Shown here piece after piece: positions 43,754 through 52,481 of a stretch of DNA of 64,000 nt. Below the pieces are notes generated by a model. It was not told where the DNA came from, made no database searches, and was given only the letters and a program-made list of their open reading frames with translations. Origin of the DNA: Hyphomonadaceae bacterium UBA1849 (lineage in GTDB: Bacteria > Pseudomonadota > Alphaproteobacteria > Caulobacterales > Hyphomonadaceae). A program made the position numbers and the translations under genes. Position 1 is the stretch's first letter. The number at the start of each line of letters is the position of its first letter. The stretch is taken from NCBI GenBank assembly GCA_002338565.1, contig DDIN01000008.1, forward strand, positions 44,369 to 108,368, written 5' to 3'.

Positions 43754-43810
43754 GGCCCGTCTGAGCGTTCCCCTCCCCCCAACATGCGCTCGGCGGGCCA
43801 CTTTTTTTCT
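43754..43810 (+). terminator. plus-strand hairpin and T-run inside the GTA cluster
   Basis: On the plus strand GGCCCG (43754) and GAGCG (43763) pair with CGCTC (43787) and CGGGCC (43794-43799), followed by AC and seven Ts. This is antisense to the GTA genes, so it would stop transcripts running against them or be part of a structured leader between gp8 and gp9. The U-run lies only on the plus strand. Confidence 0.45.
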
Positions 43811-44204
43811 AAGCTTCATCAGTGATTGCCCGCAGCCGCAGAAGGCCGCGAAATGTCGTGCCGTCAGCACGCAGAAACACATCAGAAAACACCGGATAGA
43901 ACACGACGAGCGACTGCCCCGCGGGCGACAGATCTGCCGCGCGTAGTGCATCCGCGACGAGCGCGATCAGGCGATTGGCTTCCGCGCGGCCACCTGATCG
44001 GGAATAGATTTCCACGCTCAGCCGGTGATCGCTCAACTGGCCATCATCGCGGATTTCATGTCGCGTGAGCCGAAGAAACGGAAAGGCCGCTCTGCCCGCT
44101 TCTCCATTCAGAATGCGAGCAGGCGTGCCGAAGGATTCCTGTATGTCGCCCGCCTCAGCCAATGCGCGGATGACTTCATCTTCCAGAGGTGTGGCGTGGC
44201 TCAT
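43809..44204 (-). CDS. GTA gp8 tail terminator (DUF3168)
   Basis: 131 residues with 'PFLRLTRHEIRDDGQLSDHR', 'LSVEIYSRSGGRAEANRLIA' and 'VFLRADGTTFRGLLRLRAIT', the DUF3168 pattern. It caps the tail in RcGTA. It overlaps the connector gene (gp6) by 4 bases, and so the head-closure gene gp7, found between gp6 and gp8 in RcGTA, is absent. Confidence 0.85.
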   Translation of the reverse strand: MSHATPLEDEVIRALAEAGDIQESFGTPARILNGEAGRAAFPFLRLTRHEIRDDGQLSDHRLSVEIYSRSGGRAEANRLIALVADALRAADLSPAGQSLVVFYPVFSDVFLRADGTTFRGLLRLRAITDEA

Positions 44205-44776
44205 AGCTGCACCTCGCGCCAGGGACGCAGCGCTGCTTCAAGGCGGATGCTGAGGTCTTCGTGTGCTGACACCGCAGGATTGCCTCGCTGCTCATAGACG
44301 AATGCCACGATCAGTTTCATCGCGTGGACGAGATCTTCGGGCACGTCAGATGCCGTATCGAAGCCAGCTTCCCATTCGATCTCGATCTTCTGGTGTATGG
44401 TCCGTGGCCAGACCCATGCGCCGAACGGTCTGGTGATGAGACGCGGCGACAGACCGGGCTCCAGTTCGAAAGATGAGGTCACATCCTCGCTGGTTTCGCC
44501 GTCCGTGAGCCGAACCGCGAGAAGCCCCGCAGCCGGTCGCATCGGCAGGCGTAGGCCTCCCCGCTCCAGCACGTAGAGCGGCCAGCCATTCAGCGTCAGG
44601 CGCAGCGTACGACGCATAAGCGCCATGCCGGTTTCAGCCTCAATGCGTGCTCGCGCCGCTGCGATCAGCCTGCCAATCAGGGCATCATCAAAGTCTGCCC
44701 CGATCCGTGCAAATGCCTTAGCGTCGGCCATAGGCAAGGGTTCACCGCTTGACGGCGTTAGTGTTTGTAAGTTCAT
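44201..44776 (-). CDS. GTA gp6 head-tail connector
   Basis: 191 residues, near normal. It has the connector helix pattern 'LIGRLIAAARARIEAETGMA', 'LPMRPAAGLLAVRLTDGETS' and 'DLVHAMKLIVAFVYEQRG'. The alternative start at residue 16 (MADAKAF) is possible. It joins the portal to the tail. Its stop overlaps the start of gp8. Confidence 0.85.
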   Translation of the reverse strand: MNLQTLTPSSGEPLPMADAKAFARIGADFDDALIGRLIAAARARIEAETGMALMRRTLRLTLNGWPLYVLERGGLRLPMRPAAGLLAVRLTDGETSEDVTSSFELEPGLSPRLITRPFGAWVWPRTIHQKIEIEWEAGFDTASDVPEDLVHAMKLIVAFVYEQRGNPAVSAHEDLSIRLEAALRPWREVQL

Positions 44777-44939
44777 TGGAATTTACTCGCTCGGTCTGGT
44801 TTCGTCAGTGTGCTCGAACGCGGAGCCTCACTCCGTTCGGGCGTTCTGCGCCTTCGCCTTGCTCGTCTGCAGCTCTACACTTGCGACAGCGCAGGCCGAC
44901 CGAGCCCCTGCGAGGGGCGCGGCCGAGCAATTTACAAAC
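44777..44939 (-). other. 163-base spacer with hairpins between GTA capsid and connector genes
   Basis: No ORF above chance is seen. It holds short perfect hairpins such as GCCCCT-GCG-AGGGGC (plus strand, near 44896) and CGGAG-CCTCA-CTCCG (near 44820). GTA operons usually have short spacers, so these could be processing or translation-control structures, or erosion debris. Confidence 0.4.
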
Positions 44940-46136
44940 CTAAGACACACCCATCTTCATCAGCTTGATGGCATCAAAGTTCTGAATGCCGCCGCCCACA
45001 CGCTTCGTCGTATAGAAAAGCACATATGGCTTGGCAGAATATGGATCGCGAAGCACGCGCGCGCCCTGCCGGTCCACGATGAGATAGCCCTTACGGAAAT
45101 CGCCAAAAGCAATCGGCGTTGCATCCGCTGCAATGTCCGGCATGTCTTCGATTTCAGTGATCGGGAAGCCGAGCAAGCTCGCTGCCTCTCCGCCCATGCC
45201 CGGCGCGAAGATATAGCGGCCATCACCATCTTTGACCTTACGCAGCGCAGACAAAGTGCGACGGTTCATGACGAAGCGTGCATTCGCCCGAAGGCCCGGT
45301 TTGACCGAATAGATGAGATCCAGAAGTTTCTCGACTTCCATATTCGTCGCGAAGTCACCAGCGGCACCAGACGCGATATAGCCAAGTTGGTTCCAGGCGT
45401 GGCTTGCATCAGCAACCTGCGTGTAGGAGAGGAAACCTTTGGGCTGGTTCGTCCCCGTGCCCGTGATGAAGGCGGCATTTTCCTGCGCAGAGAATGCGTC
45501 CTGAACCTCATCGGCCAGCCATTCATCTACATCGACAAAGGCGTCATCGAGCAGGGCCTGCGTCGCTGCGGGCATGGCATAGAGTTCAGCGGCTGGAAAA
45601 TCGAGAAGCGACAAGGTTGGCGCAGCCGTTTCACTACGTGCACCGTCTTCTGCAGCCCATGCTGCGCTCGCGCCAAGACTGACGGGCTTGCGGAACGTGC
45701 CAGCACTCGTCTGGCGAACGGTAGCGATCTGACGCATCGGACTTGCCGCCAGAAGTCGCGCTTCAATCAGACGATCAAGCTGCGGCGGCGCGAGATATCC
45801 GCCTTCGGTCTCCGTGCCTGAATTGGGAGACTTCACATCGAGGCGGGACACACCACGCTCATCACCCGAGCGCAGATAGTCGCTCCAGCCTTGAGGCACA
45901 GATTGGGCCTCTTCATCCACGACAGGCGCCGACGCTTTCATCGCGATCCGGTCGAGTGCAGATTTCGTCTCATTCAGAGATTTGTCGATGCGGCTCACTT
46001 TTTCATCGAGCAGTACATCAGCCGTTTTGGCTTCCATCGCCGAGAGACGCTGATCATTCGCCACTTTGAAGGCCTCGAATTCGGCCAGCAGCTGCGCTTC
46101 CAGAGCAGACGTGTCCGGGGATTGTTTGGTTTCCAT
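44940..46136 (-). CDS. GTA gp5 major capsid protein (HK97 fold)
   Basis: 398 residues. The N-terminal third is a coiled-coil-like scaffolding/delta region ('LEAQLLAEFEAFKVANDQRL'); the mature part has 'GGYLAPPQLDRLIEARLLAA', 'VSLGASAAWAAEDGARSETA' and a typical capsid C-terminus ending 'DAIKLMKMGVS'. Length is normal and the sequence looks intact. It is cleaved by the protease encoded upstream. Confidence 0.9.
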   Translation of the reverse strand: METKQSPDTSALEAQLLAEFEAFKVANDQRLSAMEAKTADVLLDEKVSRIDKSLNETKSALDRIAMKASAPVVDEEAQSVPQGWSDYLRSGDERGVSRLDVKSPNSGTETEGGYLAPPQLDRLIEARLLAASPMRQIATVRQTSAGTFRKPVSLGASAAWAAEDGARSETAAPTLSLLDFPAAELYAMPAATQALLDDAFVDVDEWLADEVQDAFSAQENAAFITGTGTNQPKGFLSYTQVADASHAWNQLGYIASGAAGDFATNMEVEKLLDLIYSVKPGLRANARFVMNRRTLSALRKVKDGDGRYIFAPGMGGEAASLLGFPITEIEDMPDIAADATPIAFGDFRKGYLIVDRQGARVLRDPYSAKPYVLFYTTKRVGGGIQNFDAIKLMKMGVS

Positions 46137-46186
46137 ATGGATCTCCTTGGTTTGTTTTTTTGCTCGAAAGGCGACGCCAGGCAGCT

Positions 46187-46579
46187 CTAAGCCGCGCGAA
46201 ACCTGGCGTTCTTCGCCATCGGATTTGCGACGAGTGAGACTTCGACAAGATCGACTTCGATAAGGTCACGGCCACCATCGGGCCGCATGCGCCAGCGCCG
46301 TGGCCGAAAGCCGATTGAGAGCCCGTTCAGGCCGGACTTCAGCTGACCGAGCGCCAGTTTCCCGAAAGGTTTTTCGCCATTAATGAGCCCGCGCACTTCA
46401 AGGCCGCGCCCTGTCTCGCGAAAGCTCGTCCACTCGCCCGCGACTGCGCCGGAGCGGTGTCGCCAAAGCATGGGTACGGCCCGCTGCCGCTTCAGGCTTC
46501 GCGCAAATGCGCCTGGCCGCACACGATCTCCGGACTGGTCCTCCTCAAGAAAGACCGAAGCCAGCCCCTCAATCAACAT
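46187..46579 (-). CDS. GTA gp4 prohead protease
   Basis: 130 residues from ATG 46579 ('MLIEGLASVFLEEDQSGDRV'), preferred over a longer frame because it follows the family's usual start. HK97-type catalytic residues are visible: His in 'MLWRHRSGAVAG' and Ser in 'GLNGLSIGFRPRRW'. It removes the scaffolding segment of the capsid protein. It overlaps the portal stop by about 11 bases. Confidence 0.86.
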   Translation of the reverse strand: MLIEGLASVFLEEDQSGDRVRPGAFARSLKRQRAVPMLWRHRSGAVAGEWTSFRETGRGLEVRGLINGEKPFGKLALGQLKSGLNGLSIGFRPRRWRMRPDGGRDLIEVDLVEVSLVANPMAKNARFRAA

Positions 46580-47708
46580 GAGATGCCTCCCGGGGCTGCA
46601 GCCCTGCAATCTCGCGCTTTTCATCAAGGCTCAGAAAGTCTGCGCCATTCAGCCGGTTCCAGAGCGCTTCACGCTCCGGCGCCAGAGCAGGCACGGCATC
46701 CAGATCAGGCTTTAGGCGAACACGGTCACGCGTCACGCCAGACATCCAGTCTTCGAGCGCGCGAGCCGTTCGCTGCACCAGCGGCAGGACAGTCTGCCGC
46801 CAGAAGGCGAGGTTCGCTTCGCGGTAATTCGAATAGGTGTTGTCCCCCGGAATTCCGAGCAGCATAGGCGGGACACCGAAGGCGAGCGCGATCTCGCGAG
46901 CGGCTTCACGGCGGGCCTGAATAAAGTCCATATCCGTAGGCGTCAGCCCCATCGGCTTCCAGTCGAGCCCACCTTCCAGCAGCATAGGGCGACCGGCATG
47001 TCGCGCGCCGCTATGGGCTTCTTCCAGCTGCTCTTTCAGGCGCTGGAACTGGTCCGGCGTGAGGTGTGCCCCGTCGCGTCCATATATCAGCGCACCCGAC
47101 GGCCGCGCGGCATTGTCGATGAGCGCCTTGGCCCAGTTGGATCCTGCATTATGGATTTCTACTGCACGGGAGGCAGCCTCAAGCGGTGACATCGCCATAG
47201 CCCGTGCAGACGGGTCCAACGCACGCAGATGCAAAAGCGGCGACCAGCCGGAGGCATCGCTGCGCACGACGCGTCGGCCGCCGCGTGTGCGGATGGAGTA
47301 CCCGCCGCCTTCTTTGAGTGGCTCGACTGCACCGGGCGGCACGCGCTGAATGCCCGCTACGCCGCCATCCGCGCCGCGGACCATTTCCAGAAAGCCGTTT
47401 CCGGAGACTTGCAGGTCACCATAGACAGCCTCCAGAAGCGTCTGACCAGTTTCGCCAGCCTGCGGACGCTCCAGCAGCAAACGTAGATAAGCCGCATCAG
47501 CTTCGCACAGCTCGCAATCCTCGCGCAGTGGCACGCTGGCAGCTGTTTCGGCCACCATGCGAATACAGCGATAGCTGACCGGATTTTGCCGGAAACCTGC
47601 CTCGACCAATCGCGCCGGACTAGTCGCCTCCCATTGCGCATCAAGCACGCCGGACAGCGCAACAAGGCTCTTTGTTTCCGTTTTGTTCTTTTGCTTATTC
47701 CAGAACAT
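46569..47708 (-). CDS. GTA gp3 portal protein (HK97 family)
   Basis: 379 residues, near the family length. Portal motifs 'SYRCIRMVAETAASVPLRED', 'LFLLMR'-type core replaced here by 'SPLLHLRALDPSARAMAMSP', and 'REIALAFGVPPMLLGIPGDN' followed by 'TYSNYREANLAFWRQTV' are typical. The stem/crown region appears intact. It lies between terminase and protease, as expected, 10 bases after the terminase gene. The small ORF g3.5 of R. capsulatus is not present. Confidence 0.9.
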   Translation of the reverse strand: MFWNKQKNKTETKSLVALSGVLDAQWEATSPARLVEAGFRQNPVSYRCIRMVAETAASVPLREDCELCEADAAYLRLLLERPQAGETGQTLLEAVYGDLQVSGNGFLEMVRGADGGVAGIQRVPPGAVEPLKEGGGYSIRTRGGRRVVRSDASGWSPLLHLRALDPSARAMAMSPLEAASRAVEIHNAGSNWAKALIDNAARPSGALIYGRDGAHLTPDQFQRLKEQLEEAHSGARHAGRPMLLEGGLDWKPMGLTPTDMDFIQARREAAREIALAFGVPPMLLGIPGDNTYSNYREANLAFWRQTVLPLVQRTARALEDWMSGVTRDRVRLKPDLDAVPALAPEREALWNRLNGADFLSLDEKREIAGLQPREASHVD

Positions 47709-47718
47709 AGCTTAACCC

Positions 47719-49032
47719 TCAGATATGGGAAATTCGCGGCGCGCACCGCGCCAGACATAAATGGGTGACGCCGTGCACCAGCGCGTCGAGACGGTTCGGG
47801 CTTTCATTGGAAAACCCGAACCCGACCATCTCATCTTCCAACTCCCGGAAGTCGCCGACATGATGGACACGGCCCGCGGTATAGAGCGCTGCCACAGGGC
47901 CCGCCCGCAGCTTCTTGCCAAGCCTCGCGTGTACGAGTTTCACCACCCGGCCTGTTCCGGTTTGCGCGATGACATCACGCACCAGCTCACCGCCCTGATT
48001 GCTCTCAGCCAGAATAGCATCCGCATCAAAGGCTTCAGCCAATTCCGCCACGCGCGGCGCCCACACAGTTGAAGGCACGCCCTGCATGGTGGCATCTGCC
48101 AGAATGAAGGCGTCATTTTCGGCCCGGCCAATGGCGATAATCCCGCAGGCATCCGACCCCTGGTGAGACGTCACAGCCGGGTCGACGGAGATGATGATCT
48201 CGTCCAGCTCCGGCGCTGCCGCCACACGGCTCGCATCAATCATGGAGAGCGTAAAAAGCGCGCCCTCGCGGTTTTCCACCAGCTCGCCGTCCAACTCCTG
48301 CCGACCGAGCGCCCCACTGCCATACTGCGTACGCATCGCCTCAACGAAGCCGGACGCCAGATTGGCAGAATTGAGCGCACTTGCCCCACGCGTCACAACG
48401 CAGCTTTCATCAGCCAGCAAGCGCTTCACGATGGGCACCGGCTTCGGCGTTGTCGTTGCGACCAGCCGAGGCGTGTCACCAAGGCGTAAGCCGAACTGAA
48501 GCATGTCCCATGTCGCAGCGGCATTGTTCCAGGCGGCGACTTCATCCACCCATGCCGCATCGAATTGAGGCCCACGCAGGCGTTCCGGCTCTTCAGCAGA
48601 AAACGCATAGCCTACCGCTCCATTCGGCCAGATAAGCCGGTGACGGGAGGCCTCATATTCAGGTCGGTCACGGTGTGCACCGATGGATGCCAGCCCGCTT
48701 TCGCCGGTAATCATCACCTCACGCACATCATTCATAGTCGGCCCCACAAGCGCGATGCGCTTTGCGCGGCCTGCACGGATCTCGCCCGCCAGCCATTCAG
48801 CGCCCGCGCGCGTTTTGCCAGCGCCGCGCCCGCCCATAAAGAGCCAGCTTCGCCAATCCCCTTGCGGTGGCAACTGGTCGCTACGCGCCCAGAAACTCCA
48901 GTGACAGAGAAGATCGGAAACCAGCTCATCAGGCAGACATGCCGCCCATTTCTTCCGGACGGATGGTCGCCGCGATGCGATCCAGTCGGCGCAGGAGTTC
49001 AGCTCGCGCGGCCTCGATATCCTCTGTGGCAT
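47719..49032 (-). CDS. GTA gp2 large terminase
   Basis: 437 residues from ATG 49032. ATPase motifs are 'LFMGGRGAGKTRAGAEW' (Walker A) and 'QFDAAWVDEVAAW' (Walker B), and the nuclease domain has 'IISVDPAVTSHQGSDACG' and the later acidic residues. It packages DNA head-full by head-full. The first 30-odd codons overlap the small-terminase gene in another frame: no ATG/GTG/TTG lies near the family's usual start ('DELVSDLLCHWSFWARSD'), so the true start is uncertain. Confidence 0.88.
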   Translation of the reverse strand: MPQRISRPRELNSCADWIASRRPSVRKKWAACLPDELVSDLLCHWSFWARSDQLPPQGDWRSWLFMGGRGAGKTRAGAEWLAGEIRAGRAKRIALVGPTMNDVREVMITGESGLASIGAHRDRPEYEASRHRLIWPNGAVGYAFSAEEPERLRGPQFDAAWVDEVAAWNNAAATWDMLQFGLRLGDTPRLVATTTPKPVPIVKRLLADESCVVTRGASALNSANLASGFVEAMRTQYGSGALGRQELDGELVENREGALFTLSMIDASRVAAAPELDEIIISVDPAVTSHQGSDACGIIAIGRAENDAFILADATMQGVPSTVWAPRVAELAEAFDADAILAESNQGGELVRDVIAQTGTGRVVKLVHARLGKKLRAGPVAALYTAGRVHHVGDFRELEDEMVGFGFSNESPNRLDALVHGVTHLCLARCAPRISHI

Positions 49033-49252
49033 AGAATACCCCTTCGCGCGTTTCGGTTTTACGGGACTCCTCAAGTCTGACCTGCGCCTCCACAGCGCGG
49101 ATCAGTTGCAATGTCGCCTTGCCGAGAGCTTCGGCACCTTTGATATCGCCCGTTTCAAGCAGGCTCTGAGCCTCGATAATCTGATCGCGCAGACGGCCGG
49201 TCATGGCCGCGAGGTCGTCAGGGTTCGAAGAAGTTTTGTCTGTGTTCGTCAT
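48929..49252 (-). CDS. GTA gp1 small terminase
   Basis: 107 residues, mostly helical ('MTGRLRDQIIEAQSLLETGD', 'LLRRLDRIAATIRPEEMGG'). It is the first gene of the cluster on this strand and overlaps the large-terminase frame, matching the position and size of R. capsulatus g1, shown to be a small terminase. No promoter or CtrA site is obvious in the 115-base spacer upstream. Confidence 0.8.
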   Translation of the reverse strand: MTNTDKTSSNPDDLAAMTGRLRDQIIEAQSLLETGDIKGAEALGKATLQLIRAVEAQVRLEESRKTETREGVFYATEDIEAARAELLRRLDRIAATIRPEEMGGMSA

Positions 49253-49367
49253 GAGGGAGACTATACGCTCGCCTCAGTGCAGTAGGATTATATTCCTCTA
49301 TTTTTCTAAAATGCTTGAGTTTGCTGACGAATATAGCGAGGACAAAACGACAAACGGAGGTCTCAAC

Positions 49368-49661
49368 ATGCGCAAACTTCTGGCTCTGACGCTCTCAACC
49401 GGCCTGCTGGCGGGATGCGAGCTACCGTTCCCGCAAGCTTGTAAGTACGACACATCGATTGTCTCCGGCACTGTGACCGAAGTCGCCGAATGGCAGATCA
49501 TCGTCGAAAACGAAGTGGAGACGTTTCAGGTGGACTATTACGACCTTGGCCGCGAGATGACCGTCGGTGAAACGGTAACCTTCGAGCGCGGCCTCATCAC
49601 GCAAGGGACTTGCGTGCCAGTCTATTATACTGAAGTCACACCCGACGCCGCAGGCGACTAG
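49368..49661 (+). CDS. putative small lipoprotein
   Basis: 97 residues from ATG 49368, with ribosome site GGAGG (49356) at the right distance. A short signal peptide ends in a lipobox 'TGLLAGC' (Cys16), then a beta-rich domain with one more cysteine pair region ('ACKYDTSIVSGTVTEVAEWQ', 'GTCVPVYYTE'). It is divergent from the GTA cluster. Function unknown; relation to the GTA is not indicated. Confidence 0.75.
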   Translation: MRKLLALTLSTGLLAGCELPFPQACKYDTSIVSGTVTEVAEWQIIVENEVETFQVDYYDLGREMTVGETVTFERGLITQGTCVPVYYTEVTPDAAGD

Positions 49662-49664
49662 ACC

Positions 49665-51062
49665 TCAGGCACGCACCAGACGCGCCCATGGCCCTGTAAT
49701 CGCAAAGGTCACATGCGGCCCCTGCGCGTTCACAAACAAGGTTTCTCCGTCGGGCGAGAAGCAGGCACCTGCGAACTCTCCCTTGTCGGCATGCGCATTG
49801 CGGCAAATCGAATAGACGCGTCCGTCCGGCGTTACGCCGCGTACAAAATTGTCTTCAGGGCTATCTTCGCAGATGACCAGATCACCCCAGGGTGCGCTGA
49901 CAATGTTGTCACACATATCCATCACGCCTGCCGACTGGCTTTCATAGTGCAGCACCAACCGGCCCGGAGATTCCGCCTCCTGCGCCGTGCCTTCGAACTG
50001 GCCTGGGATATATTTCCAGATCTGTCCGTAACGGTTGTATCCGCCTGACGTGCAGGCAAAGAAGATTGAATCGCCTGTGCGCTCCACGGCGAAACACATA
50101 CCCTCGCCACGTGCGAAATAGGCAGCCCCGGCTGCGTGTCCACGCTGGGCGATATCGTTATTAGGGTTCAGACCGTCATCTATGTCCAGCCATTCCACAT
50201 CCCAGCTGTTTCCCACGGGAAAAGCATTCGCATCGCGCCAGTTTCGCGTATCTGCTTGCGGCTGACCTTTAATGGCCAGCACTTGCAAACGTCCGCCACG
50301 CGCCAGTTCACCCGGCATATCCGGAATGAAGCGATAAATGAGGGATTCGCCTTCATCCTCGGTCTGATAGACGATACCCGTACGCGGGTCCGTCGCTGTC
50401 GCTTCGTGATTAAAGCGCCCCATAGCCGTCAGCGCGACGGGGGTCGCCAGCCCCTCTTCTCCGGCCGGAACTTCGAAAACAAATCCGTGATCCTTGCTGG
50501 CATTGCGGCCTGCGGTTTCCAGCGTCTCTTCACATGTGAGCCAGCTGCCCCATGGCGTCATGCCGCCTGAACAATTGCGCACGGTTCCAGACAGCGAAAG
50601 ATGAGATCGCTCAACCTCGCCTGTGCGAAGATTGTAGAGCAGCGTCGTCGTGCCGCCCGGCAGGGGCATTCCATCTCGGCCTATGTCATAGCTCGCCGCC
50701 ATCACGTCCTCGCGAACGGTCTCTTGACCGGCAAACGGACCGACATGAGCTTCGTCAGGATCAAGCTCGTGATTACGTACGAGAAGGCACCGGTCAGGGT
50801 CACCCTCAACTGCAAAACAGGCCATGCCGTCATGCGATGCGGGCACGCGAAGCCCGTCAGACATGACCTCGCCCGCAGGGGAGATCACACGGGAGCTAAA
50901 TCCCGGTGGCAGGTCGAGCATACCGTTCGGATCAGCCACAAGACCAGTATCAGGCGCATCAGCCTCACGCGCGGATGTACACCCCGCCAGCAGAGGGAAA
51001 GCAGAGCTCGCAACGCCGAGCGACATGGCATTACGGAAAAACTGACGACGGGTTGCGCGCAT
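49665..51062 (-). CDS. PhoX-like (DUF839) phosphatase-family lipoprotein
   Basis: 465 residues. The N-terminus has a twin-arginine-like 'TRRQFFRNA' and a lipobox 'PLLAGC', then PhoX/DUF839 motifs 'NHELDPDEAH', 'TPWGSWLTCEETLETAG', 'MGRFNHEATATDPRTGIVYQ' and 'ICEDSPEDN', which provide calcium/iron ligands in PhoX alkaline phosphatases. It is probably Tat-exported and lipid-anchored, hydrolysing phosphate esters, but many DUF839 proteins are uncharacterised. Its 3' end lies 3 bases after the convergent lipoprotein gene. Confidence 0.85.
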   Translation of the reverse strand: MRATRRQFFRNAMSLGVASSAFPLLAGCTSAREADAPDTGLVADPNGMLDLPPGFSSRVISPAGEVMSDGLRVPASHDGMACFAVEGDPDRCLLVRNHELDPDEAHVGPFAGQETVREDVMAASYDIGRDGMPLPGGTTTLLYNLRTGEVERSHLSLSGTVRNCSGGMTPWGSWLTCEETLETAGRNASKDHGFVFEVPAGEEGLATPVALTAMGRFNHEATATDPRTGIVYQTEDEGESLIYRFIPDMPGELARGGRLQVLAIKGQPQADTRNWRDANAFPVGNSWDVEWLDIDDGLNPNNDIAQRGHAAGAAYFARGEGMCFAVERTGDSIFFACTSGGYNRYGQIWKYIPGQFEGTAQEAESPGRLVLHYESQSAGVMDMCDNIVSAPWGDLVICEDSPEDNFVRGVTPDGRVYSICRNAHADKGEFAGACFSPDGETLFVNAQGPHVTFAITGPWARLVRA

Positions 51063-51201
51063 GGTCTCGCTCCGGAAAACTAAAACGTCTACGCGCTGGA
51101 TAACGGCGCAATGTGACGTCCATACGACGCTCGCATTTCATTGCATACGCAGCCACACTCGCGTACATCGCTCTCGGGAAATATATATGAGGGAGCGCGA
51201 C

Positions 51202-52479
51202 ATGAGCGATAAACCACACGGCTTTGATACACGGCAAATCCACGCAGGCACGATGCCAGATCCGGCAACCGGCGCGCGTCAGGTTCCGATCTACCAGACA
51301 ACAGCCTACCAGTTCCGCGACGCCGACCACGCCGCAGCCCTCTTTAACCTGCAGGAAGTCGGTTACATCTATTCGCGCCTGACCAACCCGACAGTTGGCG
51401 CGCTGCAGGCGCGTGTCGCAGAACTTGAAGGCGGCGCTGGCGCTGCCTGCTGTTCCTCAGGTCACGCCGCACAGATCATGTCGCTGTTTCCGCTCATGAT
51501 GCCGGGCTGCAATATCGTCGCATCGACACGCCTTTATGGCGGCACGCTCACCCAGTTCACACAAACGTTCAAACGCTTTGGCTGGTCTGCAACGCTCGTC
51601 GACTTTGACGATCTCGATGCAGTTCGCGACGCAATTGACGACAACACACGCGCCATTTTCTGTGAGACGATTGCCAATCCGGGCGGCTACATCACCGACC
51701 TGCCGGAAATCGCGAAGATTGCAGACAATGCAGGCATTCCGCTCATCGTCGATAACACCACAGCCACACCATATCTGTGCAATCCGATTGAACACGGCGC
51801 GACGCTGGTTGTTCACTCACTGACCAAATACATGACGGGCAATGGCACGGTCACAGGCGGCGCTGTCGTCGATAGCGGCAAGTTCGACTGGTCCGCTTCG
51901 GATAAATTCCCGAGCCTTTCACAGCCGGAACCTGCCTATCACGGCCTGAACTTCCATGAAGTGTTCGGCCCTGCCGCCTTCACCTTCCACGGTATTGCAA
52001 TCGGTCTTCGTGACCTCGGCATGACGATGAACCCGCAAGGCGCGCACTATACGCTGATGGGTATTGAGACGCTGTCGCTGCGCATGCAGAAGCACGTCGC
52101 AAACGCCCAGAAGGTTGCAGAATGGCTGGCCGAAGACCCGCGCATTGCAGAAGTCACTTATCCGGGCCTCAAATCCTCGCCATACCATGACCGTATCGCC
52201 AAAGTCGTTCCGAAAGGTCCGGGCGCGCTCTTTACGATCCGCCTCAAGGGTGGCTATGAGGCCTGCACGAAGACGGTTTCAGAAATGAAGCTGTTCAGCC
52301 ATGTGGCAAACCTTGGCGACGCACGATCGCTGGTCATTCACCCGGCGTCGACAACACACCGTCAGCTTTCCGAAGCTGAACAGATCAAAGCTGGCGCTGC
52401 GCCAGACATTCTCCGCCTGTCTATCGGCATTGAAGATGTCGACGACATTATCGCAGACCTCAATCAGGCACTGGTATAA
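51202..52479 (+). CDS. metY: O-acetylhomoserine (thiol)-lyase
   Basis: 425 residues from ATG 51202, which has GAGGGAG 5 bases upstream; the longer frame from 51061 is not convincing. Cys/Met-metabolism PLP family: 'GARQVPIYQTTAYQF', 'YSRLTNPTVGALQARVAELE', 'CSSGHAAQI', and the PLP lysine in 'LVVHSLTKYMTGNGTVTGG'. The length and starting motif 'GFDTRQIHAGTMPDPATGAR' favour O-acetylhomoserine sulfhydrylase over MetB/MetC. No SAM-II-like leader was seen upstream. The ACT-domain gene follows after 2 bases. Confidence 0.9.
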   Translation: MSDKPHGFDTRQIHAGTMPDPATGARQVPIYQTTAYQFRDADHAAALFNLQEVGYIYSRLTNPTVGALQARVAELEGGAGAACCSSGHAAQIMSLFPLMMPGCNIVASTRLYGGTLTQFTQTFKRFGWSATLVDFDDLDAVRDAIDDNTRAIFCETIANPGGYITDLPEIAKIADNAGIPLIVDNTTATPYLCNPIEHGATLVVHSLTKYMTGNGTVTGGAVVDSGKFDWSASDKFPSLSQPEPAYHGLNFHEVFGPAAFTFHGIAIGLRDLGMTMNPQGAHYTLMGIETLSLRMQKHVANAQKVAEWLAEDPRIAEVTYPGLKSSPYHDRIAKVVPKGPGALFTIRLKGGYEACTKTVSEMKLFSHVANLGDARSLVIHPASTTHRQLSEAEQIKAGAAPDILRLSIGIEDVDDIIADLNQALV

Positions 52480-52481
52480 AC

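Noticed and set aside
44625..45821. Open frame of 398 codons on the plus strand in the GTA
   Set aside because: It mirrors the capsid and connector genes; its Arg/His-rich composition is that of a shadow frame.
38894..49252. Active prophage
   Set aside because: No integrase, repressor, replication or lysis genes, and the gene order and families are those of the Rhodobacter-type GTA.
49253..49367. CtrA-type promoter site before the GTA cluster
   Set aside because: No TTAA-N7-TTAA pair is present in the spacer.
51063..51201. SAM-II or other methionine riboswitch before metY
   Set aside because: I looked for the conserved SAM-II pseudoknot sequence and saw none in the 139-base leader.
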